The position numbers and the translations under genes are program-made. A stretch of DNA of 64,000 nt from an uncultured Lactobacillaceae bacterium (GTDB lineage Bacteria > Bacillota > Bacilli > Lactobacillales > Lactobacillaceae), in NCBI GenBank assembly GCA_945285405.1, contig CALYQJ010000009.1, positions 16,759 to 80,758 on the forward strand. The letters run 5' to 3'. Shown here piece by piece: positions 9,593 to 19,791 of this stretch (positions are counted from its first letter, which is position 1; every line of letters begins with the position of its first letter). The notes beneath the pieces are model-generated. The model saw only the letters and a program-made list of their open reading frames with translations. It had not been told where the DNA came from and made no database searches.

Positions 9593-9685
9593 ATGACAAC
9601 GGATTCTGCTGGTCCTGCATCTGATAGTGGGGTGAGGTTGCCTTATTATTTATTCACCACTTTAAATGTTTTTGAATGTGATTAA
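9593..9685 (+). CDS. Short ORF (30 aa) MTTDSAGPASDSGVRLPYYLFTTLNVFECD, candidate leader peptide
   Basis: ATG preceded by RBS gaaaggtggtgg; absent from supplied track because shorter than 60 aa; starts about 35 nt after predicted TSS. Confidence 0.6.
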   Translation: MTTDSAGPASDSGVRLPYYLFTTLNVFECD

Positions 9686-9687
9686 AT

Positions 9688-9864
9688 GGTACGGCGCCTC
9701 TATTTAGACAAATAGCCTAATAGAGGGACGCGGGAACGCGTACCGAAAGGCATCGTTACATGTTATTTCTCGGATTTGAAAGAGTTGGGACTTTTTCAAA
9801 TCTGGCTTAATTGCACGAAATAATAAAGCGAGTGCGAGTGGCTTTTTGGTCACTCTTTTTTTTT
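9688..9864 (+). ncRNA. Structured leader/sRNA region with several hairpins, ending in an intrinsic terminator
   Basis: CCTCTATT/AATAGAGG; ACGCG-GGAA-CGCGT; alternative GGTACG/CGTACC; GATTTGAAAGAG/CTTTTTCAAATC; terminator GAGTGgc/ggtCACTC plus T9. Confidence 0.6.
9836..9864 (+). terminator. Intrinsic terminator/attenuator upstream of GNAT gene
   Basis: GAGTGGCTTTTTGGTCACTCTTTTTTTTT. Confidence 0.8.
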
Positions 9865-9874
9865 GGAGAAAAAG

Positions 9875-10318
9875 TTGGATCAAGAAATAATAAAGTTTAA
9901 ATCTGGAAATAGTTCATCATCTATTTTTCAAGATGCTTTGCATATTCGTCAAAAGGTTTTTATTGAAGAACAGAATATTGCTCCTAATTTAGAATATGAT
10001 GATCAAGATGCGGTTGCACAACATTTTGTAGCTTATTTAAAAGCAATACCAGTTGCGACGATGCGAATAGTTATTAATAAAACAAAAGGACATCTAGGTC
10101 GAGTAGCAACTCTAAAAGCTTACCGGCATCGGGGTATCGCTGCTGAACTTTTGAATTATATTGAAAAAATTGAAAAAACTGCTGGTATTACTAAAATTGA
10201 ATTGGGTGCTCAATTAACTGCAATTCCTTTTTATGAAAAATCAGGATATACCAGTTTTGGTGATATATTTTTGGATGCAGGAATAAAACATCGAAAAATG
10301 TTTAAAGAGTTAATATGA
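9875..10318 (+). CDS. GNAT family N-acetyltransferase
   Basis: GRVATLKAYRHRGIAAELLNYIE acetyl-CoA site; TTG start with GGAG upstream (track ORF starts at 9863). Confidence 0.88.
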   Translation: MDQEIIKFKSGNSSSSIFQDALHIRQKVFIEEQNIAPNLEYDDQDAVAQHFVAYLKAIPVATMRIVINKTKGHLGRVATLKAYRHRGIAAELLNYIEKIEKTAGITKIELGAQLTAIPFYEKSGYTSFGDIFLDAGIKHRKMFKELI

Positions 10319-10387
10319 AAAGTTTTTCATGTAATTAACATATATGATAAAATTCATAGTGATAGTGAAGGGATCAAATAAATTTAA

Positions 10388-12235
10388 ATGAAAAAACGAG
10401 AAGATATTAGAAATATTGCAATTATTGCCCATGTTGATCATGGAAAAACAACTTTAGTTAATGAATTATTGAAACAATCAGATACTTTATCAGCTCATAC
10501 TGATTTACAAGATCGAGCAATGGATAGTAATCCAATTGAGCGAGAAAGAGGAATCACGATTCTTTCAAAAATTACTGCGGTTAAATACAACAATACTCAA
10601 ATTAATATTTTGGATACTCCTGGTCATGCGGATTTCGGTGGCGAAGTTGAACGAATTATGAAAATGGTTGATGGTGTATTGTTAGTTGTAGATGCCTTTG
10701 AAGGAACAATGCCACAAACTCGATTTGTTTTAATGAAAGCTCTTGAACAACATTTAACACCTGTAGTAGTGATTAATAAAGTTGATCGTCCTGGTGCGCG
10801 TCCTGAGGAAGTAGTAGATGAAGTATTAGAATTATTTATTGAATTAGGAGCTAGCGAAGATCAACTGGAGTTTCCGGTTGTTTATGCTAGCGCTGTTAAT
10901 GGTACATCTAGTTATGACTCTGACCCAAGTAAGCAGGAGCATACAATGAGACCAATTTTTGATACAGTAATTAAGACAATTCCCGCTCCGGTTGATAATA
11001 GTGATGAACCATTACAATTTCAAGTTGCAATGCTCGAATATAACGATTTTGTAGGTCGTATTGGGATTGGTCGAGTATTTCGTGGCCATATTAAAATTGG
11101 TGATGAAGTAGCTTTAACTAAACTTGATGGTAGTGTAAAAAATTATCGGGTAACTAAACTTTTTGGCTTTTTTGGTTTGAAGCGTGAAGAAATTAAAGAA
11201 GCTAAAGCTGGTGATTTGATTGGGGTTTCAGGATTCGATGACATTTTTGTCGGTGAAACAATTACACCGACCGATGCAATTGAACCATTGCCACTTTTAC
11301 GGATTGATGAACCTACTTTGCAAATGATGTTTCTAGCTAATGATTCTCCTTTTGCTGGCAGAGAAGGTACTAAAGTAACACCGAGCAAAATTGAAGATCG
11401 ATTGATGTCACAACAAAGAACTGATGTTTCCTTAAAAGTTGAGCCAGTAGCTGATCAACCAGGGGCTTGGACTGTGTCAGGTCGTGGCGAATTACATTTG
11501 TCAATTCTAGTTGAAGAAATGCGGAGAGAAGGTTTTGAATTACAATTATCAAGACCACAAGTTATATACCGGGAAGTTGATGGGCACTTAGAAGAACCAT
11601 TTGAATCCGTTCAAATGGACATTCCTGATCAATATACTGGTGCGGTGATTGATGCAATGGCTAGTCGCAAAGGTGAAATGAAAGATATGATTAGTGAAGG
11701 TAACGGCCAGACTCGTCTACTTTTTCGGGTCCCATCTCGTGGGTTAATTGGGTTTCCGACTCAATTTATGTCTGATACAGCTGGTTACGGAATTTTAAAC
11801 CATAGTTTTGAAGAATATGGTCCAGTCATTAAAAATTGGGAACCTGGTCGAAAAACTGGTGCATTGGTGTCAATTAATCAGGGGGCAGCTACTACTTACA
11901 GTCTACAAAGCGTTGAAGGACGAGGTACACTTTTTGTAGATCCTGGAACAGAGGTTTACGAAGGAATGATTGTAGGTGAAAGTAGTCGTGATCGTGATAT
12001 TTCAGTTACTGTTACTAAAGGTAAAAATTTAACTAATACACGAGCTGCCGGAAAAGATCATGCAGCAGCAATAAAAACGCCACGTCATTTGTCTTTAGAA
12101 GAATCACTTGAATTTTTGAATGATAGTGAGTATTGTGAAGTTACACCTAAAAGTGTTCGTTTGCGTAAAAAAATTCTTGATACAAATGCTCGTGAAAAAG
12201 CAGAAAAGCACAAGCGATCGTCAATGAAAAAATAA
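10388..12235 (+). CDS. typA: Translational GTPase TypA/BipA
   Basis: [34 protein letters not shown]; 615 aa. Confidence 0.97.
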   Translation: MKKREDIRNIAIIAHVDHGKTTLVNELLKQSDTLSAHTDLQDRAMDSNPIERERGITILSKITAVKYNNTQINILDTPGHADFGGEVERIMKMVDGVLLVVDAFEGTMPQTRFVLMKALEQHLTPVVVINKVDRPGARPEEVVDEVLELFIELGASEDQLEFPVVYASAVNGTSSYDSDPSKQEHTMRPIFDTVIKTIPAPVDNSDEPLQFQVAMLEYNDFVGRIGIGRVFRGHIKIGDEVALTKLDGSVKNYRVTKLFGFFGLKREEIKEAKAGDLIGVSGFDDIFVGETITPTDAIEPLPLLRIDEPTLQMMFLANDSPFAGREGTKVTPSKIEDRLMSQQRTDVSLKVEPVADQPGAWTVSGRGELHLSILVEEMRREGFELQLSRPQVIYREVDGHLEEPFESVQMDIPDQYTGAVIDAMASRKGEMKDMISEGNGQTRLLFRVPSRGLIGFPTQFMSDTAGYGILNHSFEEYGPVIKNWEPGRKTGALVSINQGAATTYSLQSVEGRGTLFVDPGTEVYEGMIVGESSRDRDISVTVTKGKNLTNTRAAGKDHAAAIKTPRHLSLEESLEFLNDSEYCEVTPKSVRLRKKILDTNAREKAEKHKRSSMKK

Positions 12236-12256
12236 AAACATGGTTTTGCAACTAGC

Positions 12257-13459
12257 ATGAAAGAAAAGAGAAAAAAGTTTAAATACGATCCCTGGATTTT
12301 TTATCCGTATTTATTTTTAAGTTTACTAGGGATTTTAATGGTTTATTCGGCTAGTGCTAATGTCACATTAGATGATAAATATGCTGCCAGTCCAATCGAT
12401 TACCTGATTCGTCAGACCGGGTACTTTTTGGTTGGGCTTTTTTTGATTTTTATCTTTGCGCACCTAAAATTTAGTTTTCTGAAACAAGGTCGTGTCACAA
12501 ATGGTTATATTTTAGTAGTTGTAATTTTATTGTTGTTTTTAATAATTCAAAAGGTAATTTATCCGCAGCGAGTGATTAATGGTGCTTCAGCTTGGATTAA
12601 AATGGGTCCAATTAATCTTCAGCCAAGTGAATTTGCTAAATTAGGAATTATTTTGTATCTTGCTCGTATGTTGGCTAAAAGAGAAAAAAAACTTACATGG
12701 AAAACCATGAAAAAGTCTATTATGGGACCGTTACTTTTTTCATTTTTCATTATGTCTTTAGTTTTACTTCAACCAGATACGGGGGGCGCATTGTCCTTAT
12801 TTTTGATTACATTGATGGTAGTTTCCATTAGTGGTATTCCATGGTATATCGGTGCAGGATCAGTAATTTTAATTGTAACTATTTTGTCGGGAATTATTTC
12901 TTTTATTGCTCATTTATATACAAAGGGAGCTTTAGGTAAAATACCTTATCAAGTTTTGCGGGTAATAGCTTTTGTTGATCCTTGGAAAAATAGTGGTAGT
13001 GCTGGAATTCAGCTGACAAATTCTTATTTTGCAATTAATAATGGCGGTTGGTTAGGAGTTGGTATTGGAAATAGTATCCAAAAACACGGTTATTTACCAG
13101 AAGCTAATACTGATTTCATTTTAGCGATTATTGCTGAAGAGATGGGAGTTGTCACCGTTATTTTAATTTTAATTGCAATTTTTATGATAATTACCCGAGC
13201 AGTGATCTTAGCGATTCGAAGTAAAAATAACTATTATGCAATGATTTGTATTGGAGTAGCAACTACTTTTTTCACGCAAACAGTATTTAATGTTGGAGGC
13301 GTAGCGGGGTTACTTCCAATTACGGGAGTTACTTTACCTTTTATTAGTTATGGAGGTTCAAGTATTTTGCTTTTGTCCATGGAATTAGGATTACTATTTC
13401 ATATTTCTAATGAAGACCACCAACGTAGAATTGAGGCGAAAATTATTTCTAATGATTAA
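12257..13459 (+). CDS. ftsW: FtsW/RodA family peptidoglycan glycosyltransferase
   Basis: Multi-TM; LQPSEFAKLGIILYLA; LPFISYGGSSI. Confidence 0.93.
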   Translation: MKEKRKKFKYDPWIFYPYLFLSLLGILMVYSASANVTLDDKYAASPIDYLIRQTGYFLVGLFLIFIFAHLKFSFLKQGRVTNGYILVVVILLLFLIIQKVIYPQRVINGASAWIKMGPINLQPSEFAKLGIILYLARMLAKREKKLTWKTMKKSIMGPLLFSFFIMSLVLLQPDTGGALSLFLITLMVVSISGIPWYIGAGSVILIVTILSGIISFIAHLYTKGALGKIPYQVLRVIAFVDPWKNSGSAGIQLTNSYFAINNGGWLGVGIGNSIQKHGYLPEANTDFILAIIAEEMGVVTVILILIAIFMIITRAVILAIRSKNNYYAMICIGVATTFFTQTVFNVGGVAGLLPITGVTLPFISYGGSSILLLSMELGLLFHISNEDHQRRIEAKIISND

Positions 13460-13709
13460 AAGAATGAGATTAATTGTTTATACAAATAATTTAAGAAGTT
13501 TACATTTAACTCATCATATTGGTCATTTACAATACTATTCACACAGATTTCATTATGCAATTATCTATGTTAATGCGGATAAAGTTTACAGGATTCAACA
13601 GCAATTACTTCAAAAACCTCAAGTTAAGAAAGTGGAACTTTCACCACAAATAACTAGTTTTGAACAATTTACTACTTTAAAGAAACATTCAAAAACTTTA
13701 GGAGATTAA
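13452..13709 (+). CDS. YlbG family (DUF2129) protein
   Basis: RLIVYTNNLRSLHLTHHIGHLQYYSHRFHYAIIYVN; start overlaps end of ftsW; precedes rsmD. Confidence 0.85.
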   Translation: MIKRMRLIVYTNNLRSLHLTHHIGHLQYYSHRFHYAIIYVNADKVYRIQQQLLQKPQVKKVELSPQITSFEQFTTLKKHSKTLGD

Positions 13710-14264
13710 ATGCTGCGAATTATTGGAGGAAATTTTTCGGGGGTCAAATTAAAAACACCTAAGGGACAAAAGACGCGTCCAACTACTGATATTGTGCGTG
13801 AATCAATTTTTAATATGCTTCAAAATATTGTTAATCCGGGTGCTTGTTTAGATTTATATGCCGGATCAGGTGCTTTAGGAATTGAAGCTTTTTCACGTTG
13901 GGGCCAAATTGTTTATTTGGTTGATCGCTCTCGTGACGCGATTACTGTGATTAAAGAAAATATTACTAAGTTACATCAACCAGAAGCTTTTAAACTTTAT
14001 GCAATTAGTGCTCAAAAAGCACTCCATAAATTTCAGGCTGAAAAATTATATTTTTCTTTGATTTTTTTGGACCCGCCTTATCGTTATCAGAATCAAAATC
14101 AAGATTTATCACAAATTTTGGAATTGGGTTTAGTCAAAAAGGGTGCAATTATTGTTTGTCAAGGTGACCAAAAATTGGAAGTAGCTAATTTTGCTAATTT
14201 GACTCTTTTAAAATCAAAAAAATATGGTAAAACATTGATAGATATTTATCGGGTGGAAAAATAA
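13710..14264 (+). CDS. rsmD: 16S rRNA (guanine(966)-N(2))-methyltransferase RsmD
   Basis: KTPKGQKTRPTTDIVRESIFNML; DLYAGSGALGIEAFSR; FLDPPY. Confidence 0.95.
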   Translation: MLRIIGGNFSGVKLKTPKGQKTRPTTDIVRESIFNMLQNIVNPGACLDLYAGSGALGIEAFSRWGQIVYLVDRSRDAITVIKENITKLHQPEAFKLYAISAQKALHKFQAEKLYFSLIFLDPPYRYQNQNQDLSQILELGLVKKGAIIVCQGDQKLEVANFANLTLLKSKKYGKTLIDIYRVEK

Positions 14265-14269
14265 GAAAT

Positions 14270-14761
14270 ATGAAAAAAGTTGCATTATTTCCTGGAAGCT
14301 TTGACCCTTTTACTAATGGTCACTTAGAAACTTTAAAATACGCTTGTCCGCTTTTTGACCAAATCTATGTTACTGTTGAAACTAACACGCAAAAAAAAGG
14401 CTTTTTTTCACTTGTTGAAAAAGAAGAAATGATTGAAGATAGTGTAGTTAATTTACCGAATGTTAAAGTAATTGCTCAACCAGAAGAATTAACAGTCGAA
14501 ATTGCTAGGAAATTACAAGCTAAGTTTATTATTAGAGGAATTCGTAATCCGAGTGATTTCCAATATGAAGCAGATATTTCTAATATTAATCATCAACTTG
14601 ATCCAGATATTAAAACTATTTTTTTTATTCCTCCTGAAAATTTTACTTATATTTCATCAACAATGATTCGCGAGGTTTCTTCTTTGGGCGGTGATGTGTC
14701 CAAACTTGTTCCCGCTCCGGTATTAAAAAAATTAAAGGAAAAATTTGATCATGATGAATGA
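14270..14761 (+). CDS. coaD: Phosphopantetheine adenylyltransferase
   Basis: ALFPGSFDPFTNGHLETLKYA; IIRGIRNPSDFQYE. Confidence 0.96.
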   Translation: MKKVALFPGSFDPFTNGHLETLKYACPLFDQIYVTVETNTQKKGFFSLVEKEEMIEDSVVNLPNVKVIAQPEELTVEIARKLQAKFIIRGIRNPSDFQYEADISNINHQLDPDIKTIFFIPPENFTYISSTMIREVSSLGGDVSKLVPAPVLKKLKEKFDHDE

Positions 14762-15839
14762 TGATAATGGCAAAAGAATTAAGCAAAAAATTTATCGTCG
14801 TAATTGGATAATTGCGACGCTTTTTTTATTGATAGTTATTTTATTAACTCCAGTTGTAATTCCTACTAAATACTATGTTGAAAATTTAGGTGGTGCAAAG
14901 TCATTAAAAGATGTCATCACCATTAATGGTAAAAATGACCGGCATTCGGGAAGTTTGATGTATACTGCCGTAAGTATAAGTGGGCCAAGTAATTTGTTGA
15001 ATTTAGGATTAGCATCATTAAATCCCCATGCGACAATTATGGATCAAAAAACGGTCTTTAATAATCAAACTCCAGCAGAAAATAAAAAACTTGATGAATA
15101 CTACATGTTAGATGCACAAAATACAGCTGTTGCTACAGCGTTTAAGGCCGCTGGTGAAAAAGTAAAACTTGAATATTTAGGAGTTTATGTCCTTAGCATT
15201 GATGCAAAATCACAATTTAAAAGCAAACTAAAAGTTGGCGATACCATTATTAAGGTTGATGATTTGACCGTAAAAAACAGTCAAGATTTTAGAAATTACC
15301 TGATAACCAAAAAGCGGGGACAAACTGTAAAAATTACGGTTAAGCGTGATGGTAAATATTTAGTAGAAAAGGGAAAGTTAATTAAAATTAACTCAAAGCG
15401 AGCAGGAATTGGGTTAGTACCTATTGATCACACAAAAGTAATTACTAATAAAAATGTTAATTTTGATTTAACTAACGTTGGTGGACCTTCAGCAGGTTTA
15501 ATGTTTACTTTAGAATTGTATAGTATTTTAACCGGTAAAGATTTAACACATGGTAATAAAATTGCGGGTACAGGGACAATAGAAAAAGATGGTAGTGTTG
15601 GAGCTATTGGGGGAATTGATAAAAAAATTGTTAGTGCTGATAAGGCGGGAGCTAAATATTTTATTGCTCCTGATGATGTAATAACAAAAGAAATAAAAGC
15701 TTCTAACCCTAACTATATAAATAATTATCATGAAGCTTTAAATACTAAAAAGAAATTCAACTTAAAAATAAAAATAATTCCGGTAAAGAACTTTTCCGAT
15801 GCTCTTCGAGTTTTAGAAAGAAATCAGATTCCGAACTAA
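14751..15839 (+). CDS. PDZ/Lon-protease-domain protein (SepM/YlbL-like)
   Basis: N-terminal TM, PDZ, VGGPSAGLMFTLELYSILT Ser-Lys Lon protease motif. Confidence 0.92.
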   Translation: MMNDDNGKRIKQKIYRRNWIIATLFLLIVILLTPVVIPTKYYVENLGGAKSLKDVITINGKNDRHSGSLMYTAVSISGPSNLLNLGLASLNPHATIMDQKTVFNNQTPAENKKLDEYYMLDAQNTAVATAFKAAGEKVKLEYLGVYVLSIDAKSQFKSKLKVGDTIIKVDDLTVKNSQDFRNYLITKKRGQTVKITVKRDGKYLVEKGKLIKINSKRAGIGLVPIDHTKVITNKNVNFDLTNVGGPSAGLMFTLELYSILTGKDLTHGNKIAGTGTIEKDGSVGAIGGIDKKIVSADKAGAKYFIAPDDVITKEIKASNPNYINNYHEALNTKKKFNLKIKIIPVKNFSDALRVLERNQIPN

Positions 15840-15890
15840 TTATGAAATAGAGAAAAATTGCTGCGTAATTGACAAATGGAGGTTAGAAAC

Positions 15891-16571
15891 GTGCAAAAAT
15901 TTCTCTATTTTTTTCAAAAGTTTTGGGTAATTATTTTAATTGTAGTTGGGTTTGTTATCGGAATGGGTACTTTTTTAATTGTTAGAGTAACAACGTCCAG
16001 TATAAATTCATCAAATACAGATAACTCTTCATTATTTGAAAATAATTCCGAACCTAAAAAATACAAATCTAAGAAAGAATCCGTGAGTAAATCTACAAAT
16101 AAACAATTTGTGGAAATAAAAGGAGCAGTAGTTAAACCAGGTATTTATCCGATTCAAACAAATATGCGTTTAGCTGCAGTATTATCTAAAGCCGGTGGTG
16201 CTACTCCTGATGCTGATTTAAAAAATGTTAATTTAGCTAAAATTATCAAAGACCAGGATTCTTTTTATATTCCTCAAAAAGGTGAAAATCCAGTTGGCGC
16301 AAATGAATCTAGTTCTGTGACAAATAATACTGATGGAAATGAAAATGCCCCATCAAAAAATTCTGAGCAAAAAGAGCAGGTTGATTTAAATACTGCCGAT
16401 GCTACGAAATTACAAACTTTAGATGGTATTGGTCAAAAAAAGGCAGAAAAAATTATTGAATATCGCAAAGAACACGGTAATTTTAAAGAAATTACTGATC
16501 TTAAAAAAATAAGCGGTATTGGCGATAAAATTTTTAATGCTATTAAAGATCGAATTTTGGTAAGTGACTGA
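15891..16571 (+). CDS. comEA: Competence protein ComEA (SLBB + helix-hairpin-helix)
   Basis: VEIKGAVVKPGIYPIQ; VDLNTADATKLQTLDGIGQKKAEKII; GTG start with GGAGG at 15878. Confidence 0.92.
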   Translation: MQKFLYFFQKFWVIILIVVGFVIGMGTFLIVRVTTSSINSSNTDNSSLFENNSEPKKYKSKKESVSKSTNKQFVEIKGAVVKPGIYPIQTNMRLAAVLSKAGGATPDADLKNVNLAKIIKDQDSFYIPQKGENPVGANESSSVTNNTDGNENAPSKNSEQKEQVDLNTADATKLQTLDGIGQKKAEKIIEYRKEHGNFKEITDLKKISGIGDKIFNAIKDRILVSD

Positions 16572-18788
16572 ATGGCGGGTTATTGGTTTTTCCCCACTAT
16601 TTTATTTATGGGAGTATTTTATTTAATTTTTGGTGGTCCTAAACTTTTAATTTGTTTAATCATATTTTGGATTATTCGAATTTATTTTTTAAGAAAACCC
16701 CAAATTTGGTTTTGGAGTTTAATTTTTTTTTTACTTGCAATAATTTGGGGTAGTTATTGTCGTCAAGTAGATCAAAAAATTTTGTTACCGAAAACAAACT
16801 GGGTTGTGATTAATCCTAATAATGTTCAAGTTAAGGGTGATTTAGCTCAAATGAAAGGACAAGCAAATAATATTCCAGTATTGGTTACAGCTAAAATTAA
16901 TTCAGCTAAACAAAAGAATAAACTAATAAAAAATACCCACTGGTTTAAATTAAAGGTAACTTCAAAATTCGAGCGCATTGAATCACCACATAATGAAAGT
17001 GAATTTAATTACCGAGATTATGCCCATCGCCAATTGCACTGTGATTATGCAGCTTTTCTGTCAGATTTTAAGCCACAAATAATCACTGAAAGTTTGATAC
17101 AGAAAATATTTCGAATCAAACGGGAAATTTATGTTTATTTATTAAGTTTTCCGTATTATTCTCAATTATTTTTACAACTTTTGTTAGGTGGACCGGTTCC
17201 TTTAGCGACTAAAGAATCATTGAATCATCTGGGATTATTAACTTTGTTTTCTTTGGGTGGAATGCAACTTTTTTTATGGCTAGGATTTTGGGAACACCTG
17301 GCGGCACGATTGCGTATAGTCAAATCTTTAGTTAACTTTTTTAGTATTTGCACTTTATTAATTTTAATTATATTTAATTTTGAAAAAGTGGGCTTTACTA
17401 GAAGTGCAATCTTTTTAGTTATTCGAGAAATTAGAAAATTAACTGGCTGGCAATTGGCACCTCTTGATCTTTGGTCTGGAACCTTTTTATTTTTTATCTT
17501 GATTAACCCGCAATTTTTATTTGGTTTGGGGGGATGTTTAAGCTTTTTAATTACTTTTTTTATTCAAACTAAAGTTTTAGAAAATCGTTTTATAACTAAT
17601 TTAAAAATTAATTTAGTGATTTGCCCATTGGTCTTAAAGCAAATGTTTGTTTGGCAAACTTTAGGTTTAATTACTTCTTGGTTATTTTTTCCTATTGTAG
17701 CATCGCTTTTCCCTTTACTTGGTATCAATTTACTTTTCCATTTACCATTAATTGATCAATTGGTTAATCAGATTTTTAAATTTTTGTTTATTCTAATTGA
17801 TGGCTTATCAAATTTAAATTTCGGTGAAATAATTTTTGGTAAACTTACTATCCCTGAAGTTATTATTTTGATTATTTGTGGAGTAATTGGACTAACGAAG
17901 AAGGGGTTTAAACACCCGGGACTGATATTGGCAGTAGCATTTGGTAGTTTGGTTTACATCGGAAATCATTATCCAATAACAGGAAGGGTGATCATGTTTG
18001 ATATTGGACAAGGTGATTCCTTATTAATTGAAACTCCTTTACATCGACAAATTATTTTAATTGATACTGGAGGTAAATTAGCGTTTAAACAAGCTAATTG
18101 GCAAAAAGCAGAACGTCGTTCAAAAGCGGAAACAGTAGTTTTAAATTATCTACATAGCCGTGGAATTGATCACTTGGATGCAGTTATTACAACTCACCAA
18201 GATGCTGATCATATTGGTGATTTACCAAGATTAATTTCAAAAATTAAGATTAAAAAACTAGTATATGGACAAGGAATTTTAGAAAATCCTAGCTATTGGA
18301 AAAAAGTTGCGCCATTAATTAAAAAATCTCAATTTATTGAAGTTAAAGGGGGAGATATTTTAGATATTAATGGTTTAAAGTTAAATATTTTTAACCCAAT
18401 GACTTCTGGTAAAGGTGAAAATACTGATTCAATAACTTTCTTGACTCAATTAGGTGGTTTAAAATTTTTGTTTACCGGTGATTTAGATCAAGCAGGTGAA
18501 AGAAGAATCCTTTCGCGTTATTCTTTGCAGGCTGATATTTTAAAAGTGGGACATCACGGGAGCAAAACGTCAACTAGTATTGACTTTTTAAAAACAGTTA
18601 AACCTAAATTAGCTTGGATTTCTGCAGGACGCAATAATCGCTATAATCATCCAAGTTCTGAAACTTTAATGCGATTACGTCAACAAAAAATTCCTTGGCT
18701 CATAACAAAAGACCAAGGAATGGTTTATTATCAATATAGTTTATTAAAAAAGGAAATTAAATGGTTTCAAAAAAATGGATTTAAGTAA
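16572..18788 (+). CDS. comEC: DNA internalization competence protein ComEC/Rec2
   Basis: 738 aa; multi-TM plus metallo-beta-lactamase THQDADHIGDLP, LKVGHHGSKTST. Confidence 0.94.
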   Translation: MAGYWFFPTILFMGVFYLIFGGPKLLICLIIFWIIRIYFLRKPQIWFWSLIFFLLAIIWGSYCRQVDQKILLPKTNWVVINPNNVQVKGDLAQMKGQANNIPVLVTAKINSAKQKNKLIKNTHWFKLKVTSKFERIESPHNESEFNYRDYAHRQLHCDYAAFLSDFKPQIITESLIQKIFRIKREIYVYLLSFPYYSQLFLQLLLGGPVPLATKESLNHLGLLTLFSLGGMQLFLWLGFWEHLAARLRIVKSLVNFFSICTLLILIIFNFEKVGFTRSAIFLVIREIRKLTGWQLAPLDLWSGTFLFFILINPQFLFGLGGCLSFLITFFIQTKVLENRFITNLKINLVICPLVLKQMFVWQTLGLITSWLFFPIVASLFPLLGINLLFHLPLIDQLVNQIFKFLFILIDGLSNLNFGEIIFGKLTIPEVIILIICGVIGLTKKGFKHPGLILAVAFGSLVYIGNHYPITGRVIMFDIGQGDSLLIETPLHRQIILIDTGGKLAFKQANWQKAERRSKAETVVLNYLHSRGIDHLDAVITTHQDADHIGDLPRLISKIKIKKLVYGQGILENPSYWKKVAPLIKKSQFIEVKGGDILDINGLKLNIFNPMTSGKGENTDSITFLTQLGGLKFLFTGDLDQAGERRILSRYSLQADILKVGHHGSKTSTSIDFLKTVKPKLAWISAGRNNRYNHPSSETLMRLRQQKIPWLITKDQGMVYYQYSLLKKEIKWFQKNGFK

Positions 18789-19788
18789 TTATTTAAAAGA
18801 AATAAAAAAAACTCCTGGTGTGATCTATATAGTAAGCGGAGATGAAACTATTCTTTTTCAAGATCTAAGAATTAATACCAAAAAAATTGCAGATCTTCAA
18901 CATGCTGAAGTTGTGAGTTTTGATTTAAACGAAGATCCTGTTGATAATTTTTTGGTAGCGTTAGATAACTCTAGTCTTTTTTCTACCCAACGTTATCTTT
19001 TTGTGGAACATTTTTTTGATTCGCTTAACAAGCAATTTTCAAAAAAGCAACTTGCATTTTTATATCATCGGCTTAGTGGAACGTTACCAGGTGTTACTTT
19101 AATTTTTATTGAAGGCAACGAAAGAATTGATCGTCGACTAAAAGTGAATAAATTAATAACTACTTTAGGTGAAAAGGTAGAGTTATCTAAATTAAAACCC
19201 GGAGAAGTAAGTGCAAATTTAAAGCACTATCTTAAAAAAAGATATAATAAGCCGTTTACTTCTGAAGTAATAAATGAAATTTTAAATCGGACAAATTATG
19301 ACTATACAGCTTTAAGAGGTGAACTTCCTAAATTAACCTTATTTCTAGATCAGCATCATTCTCCTTTAACTCTTACAGAAGTTAAGCAATTAATTACCCC
19401 AAATATTGATCATAATATTTTTGACTTAATTGGGAATTTAAGTGACAAAAAATTTAATGAAGTTATGAAACAATATAAAGATTTATTAAGCTATTTTGGG
19501 CAACCTTATGGCTTGAATGGAGCTTTAATTAATAATTTTCAATTATTATTGCAAGTAAAAATTTTACAACAATCAGGTTATGATAACTATCAAATGCAAA
19601 AAAAATTAGTTGGGGTTCATCCCTATCGAATTAAATTAGCTCGACAAAAAAATCAACAATTTTCACTAAATCAATTAATTAAAGTTAATCGTATTTTATT
19701 AGAAATGGATCAAAAGATTAAAACTAGTTCGATTAATTATGATCAACTTTTTGTTGATTTAATTTTAGAACTTAAAAAAGATTCATAA
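18775..19788 (+). CDS. holA: DNA polymerase III subunit delta
   Basis: Length, position after comEC and HolA-like sequence. Confidence 0.92.
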   Translation: MDLSNYLKEIKKTPGVIYIVSGDETILFQDLRINTKKIADLQHAEVVSFDLNEDPVDNFLVALDNSSLFSTQRYLFVEHFFDSLNKQFSKKQLAFLYHRLSGTLPGVTLIFIEGNERIDRRLKVNKLITTLGEKVELSKLKPGEVSANLKHYLKKRYNKPFTSEVINEILNRTNYDYTALRGELPKLTLFLDQHHSPLTLTEVKQLITPNIDHNIFDLIGNLSDKKFNEVMKQYKDLLSYFGQPYGLNGALINNFQLLLQVKILQQSGYDNYQMQKKLVGVHPYRIKLARQKNQQFSLNQLIKVNRILLEMDQKIKTSSINYDQLFVDLILELKKDS

Positions 19789-19791
19789 TTC

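Noticed and set aside
9555-9865. Structured region as tmRNA, RNase P RNA, SRP RNA or T-box
   Set aside because: No tRNA-like domain or ALAA tag, no SRP GGAA/AGCA core, no T-box GGTGGNACCGCG; cannot exclude a rarer Rfam family without cmscan.
11143-11558. Two ORFs antisense to typA
   Set aside because: Mirror frames of a highly conserved gene; no independent signals.
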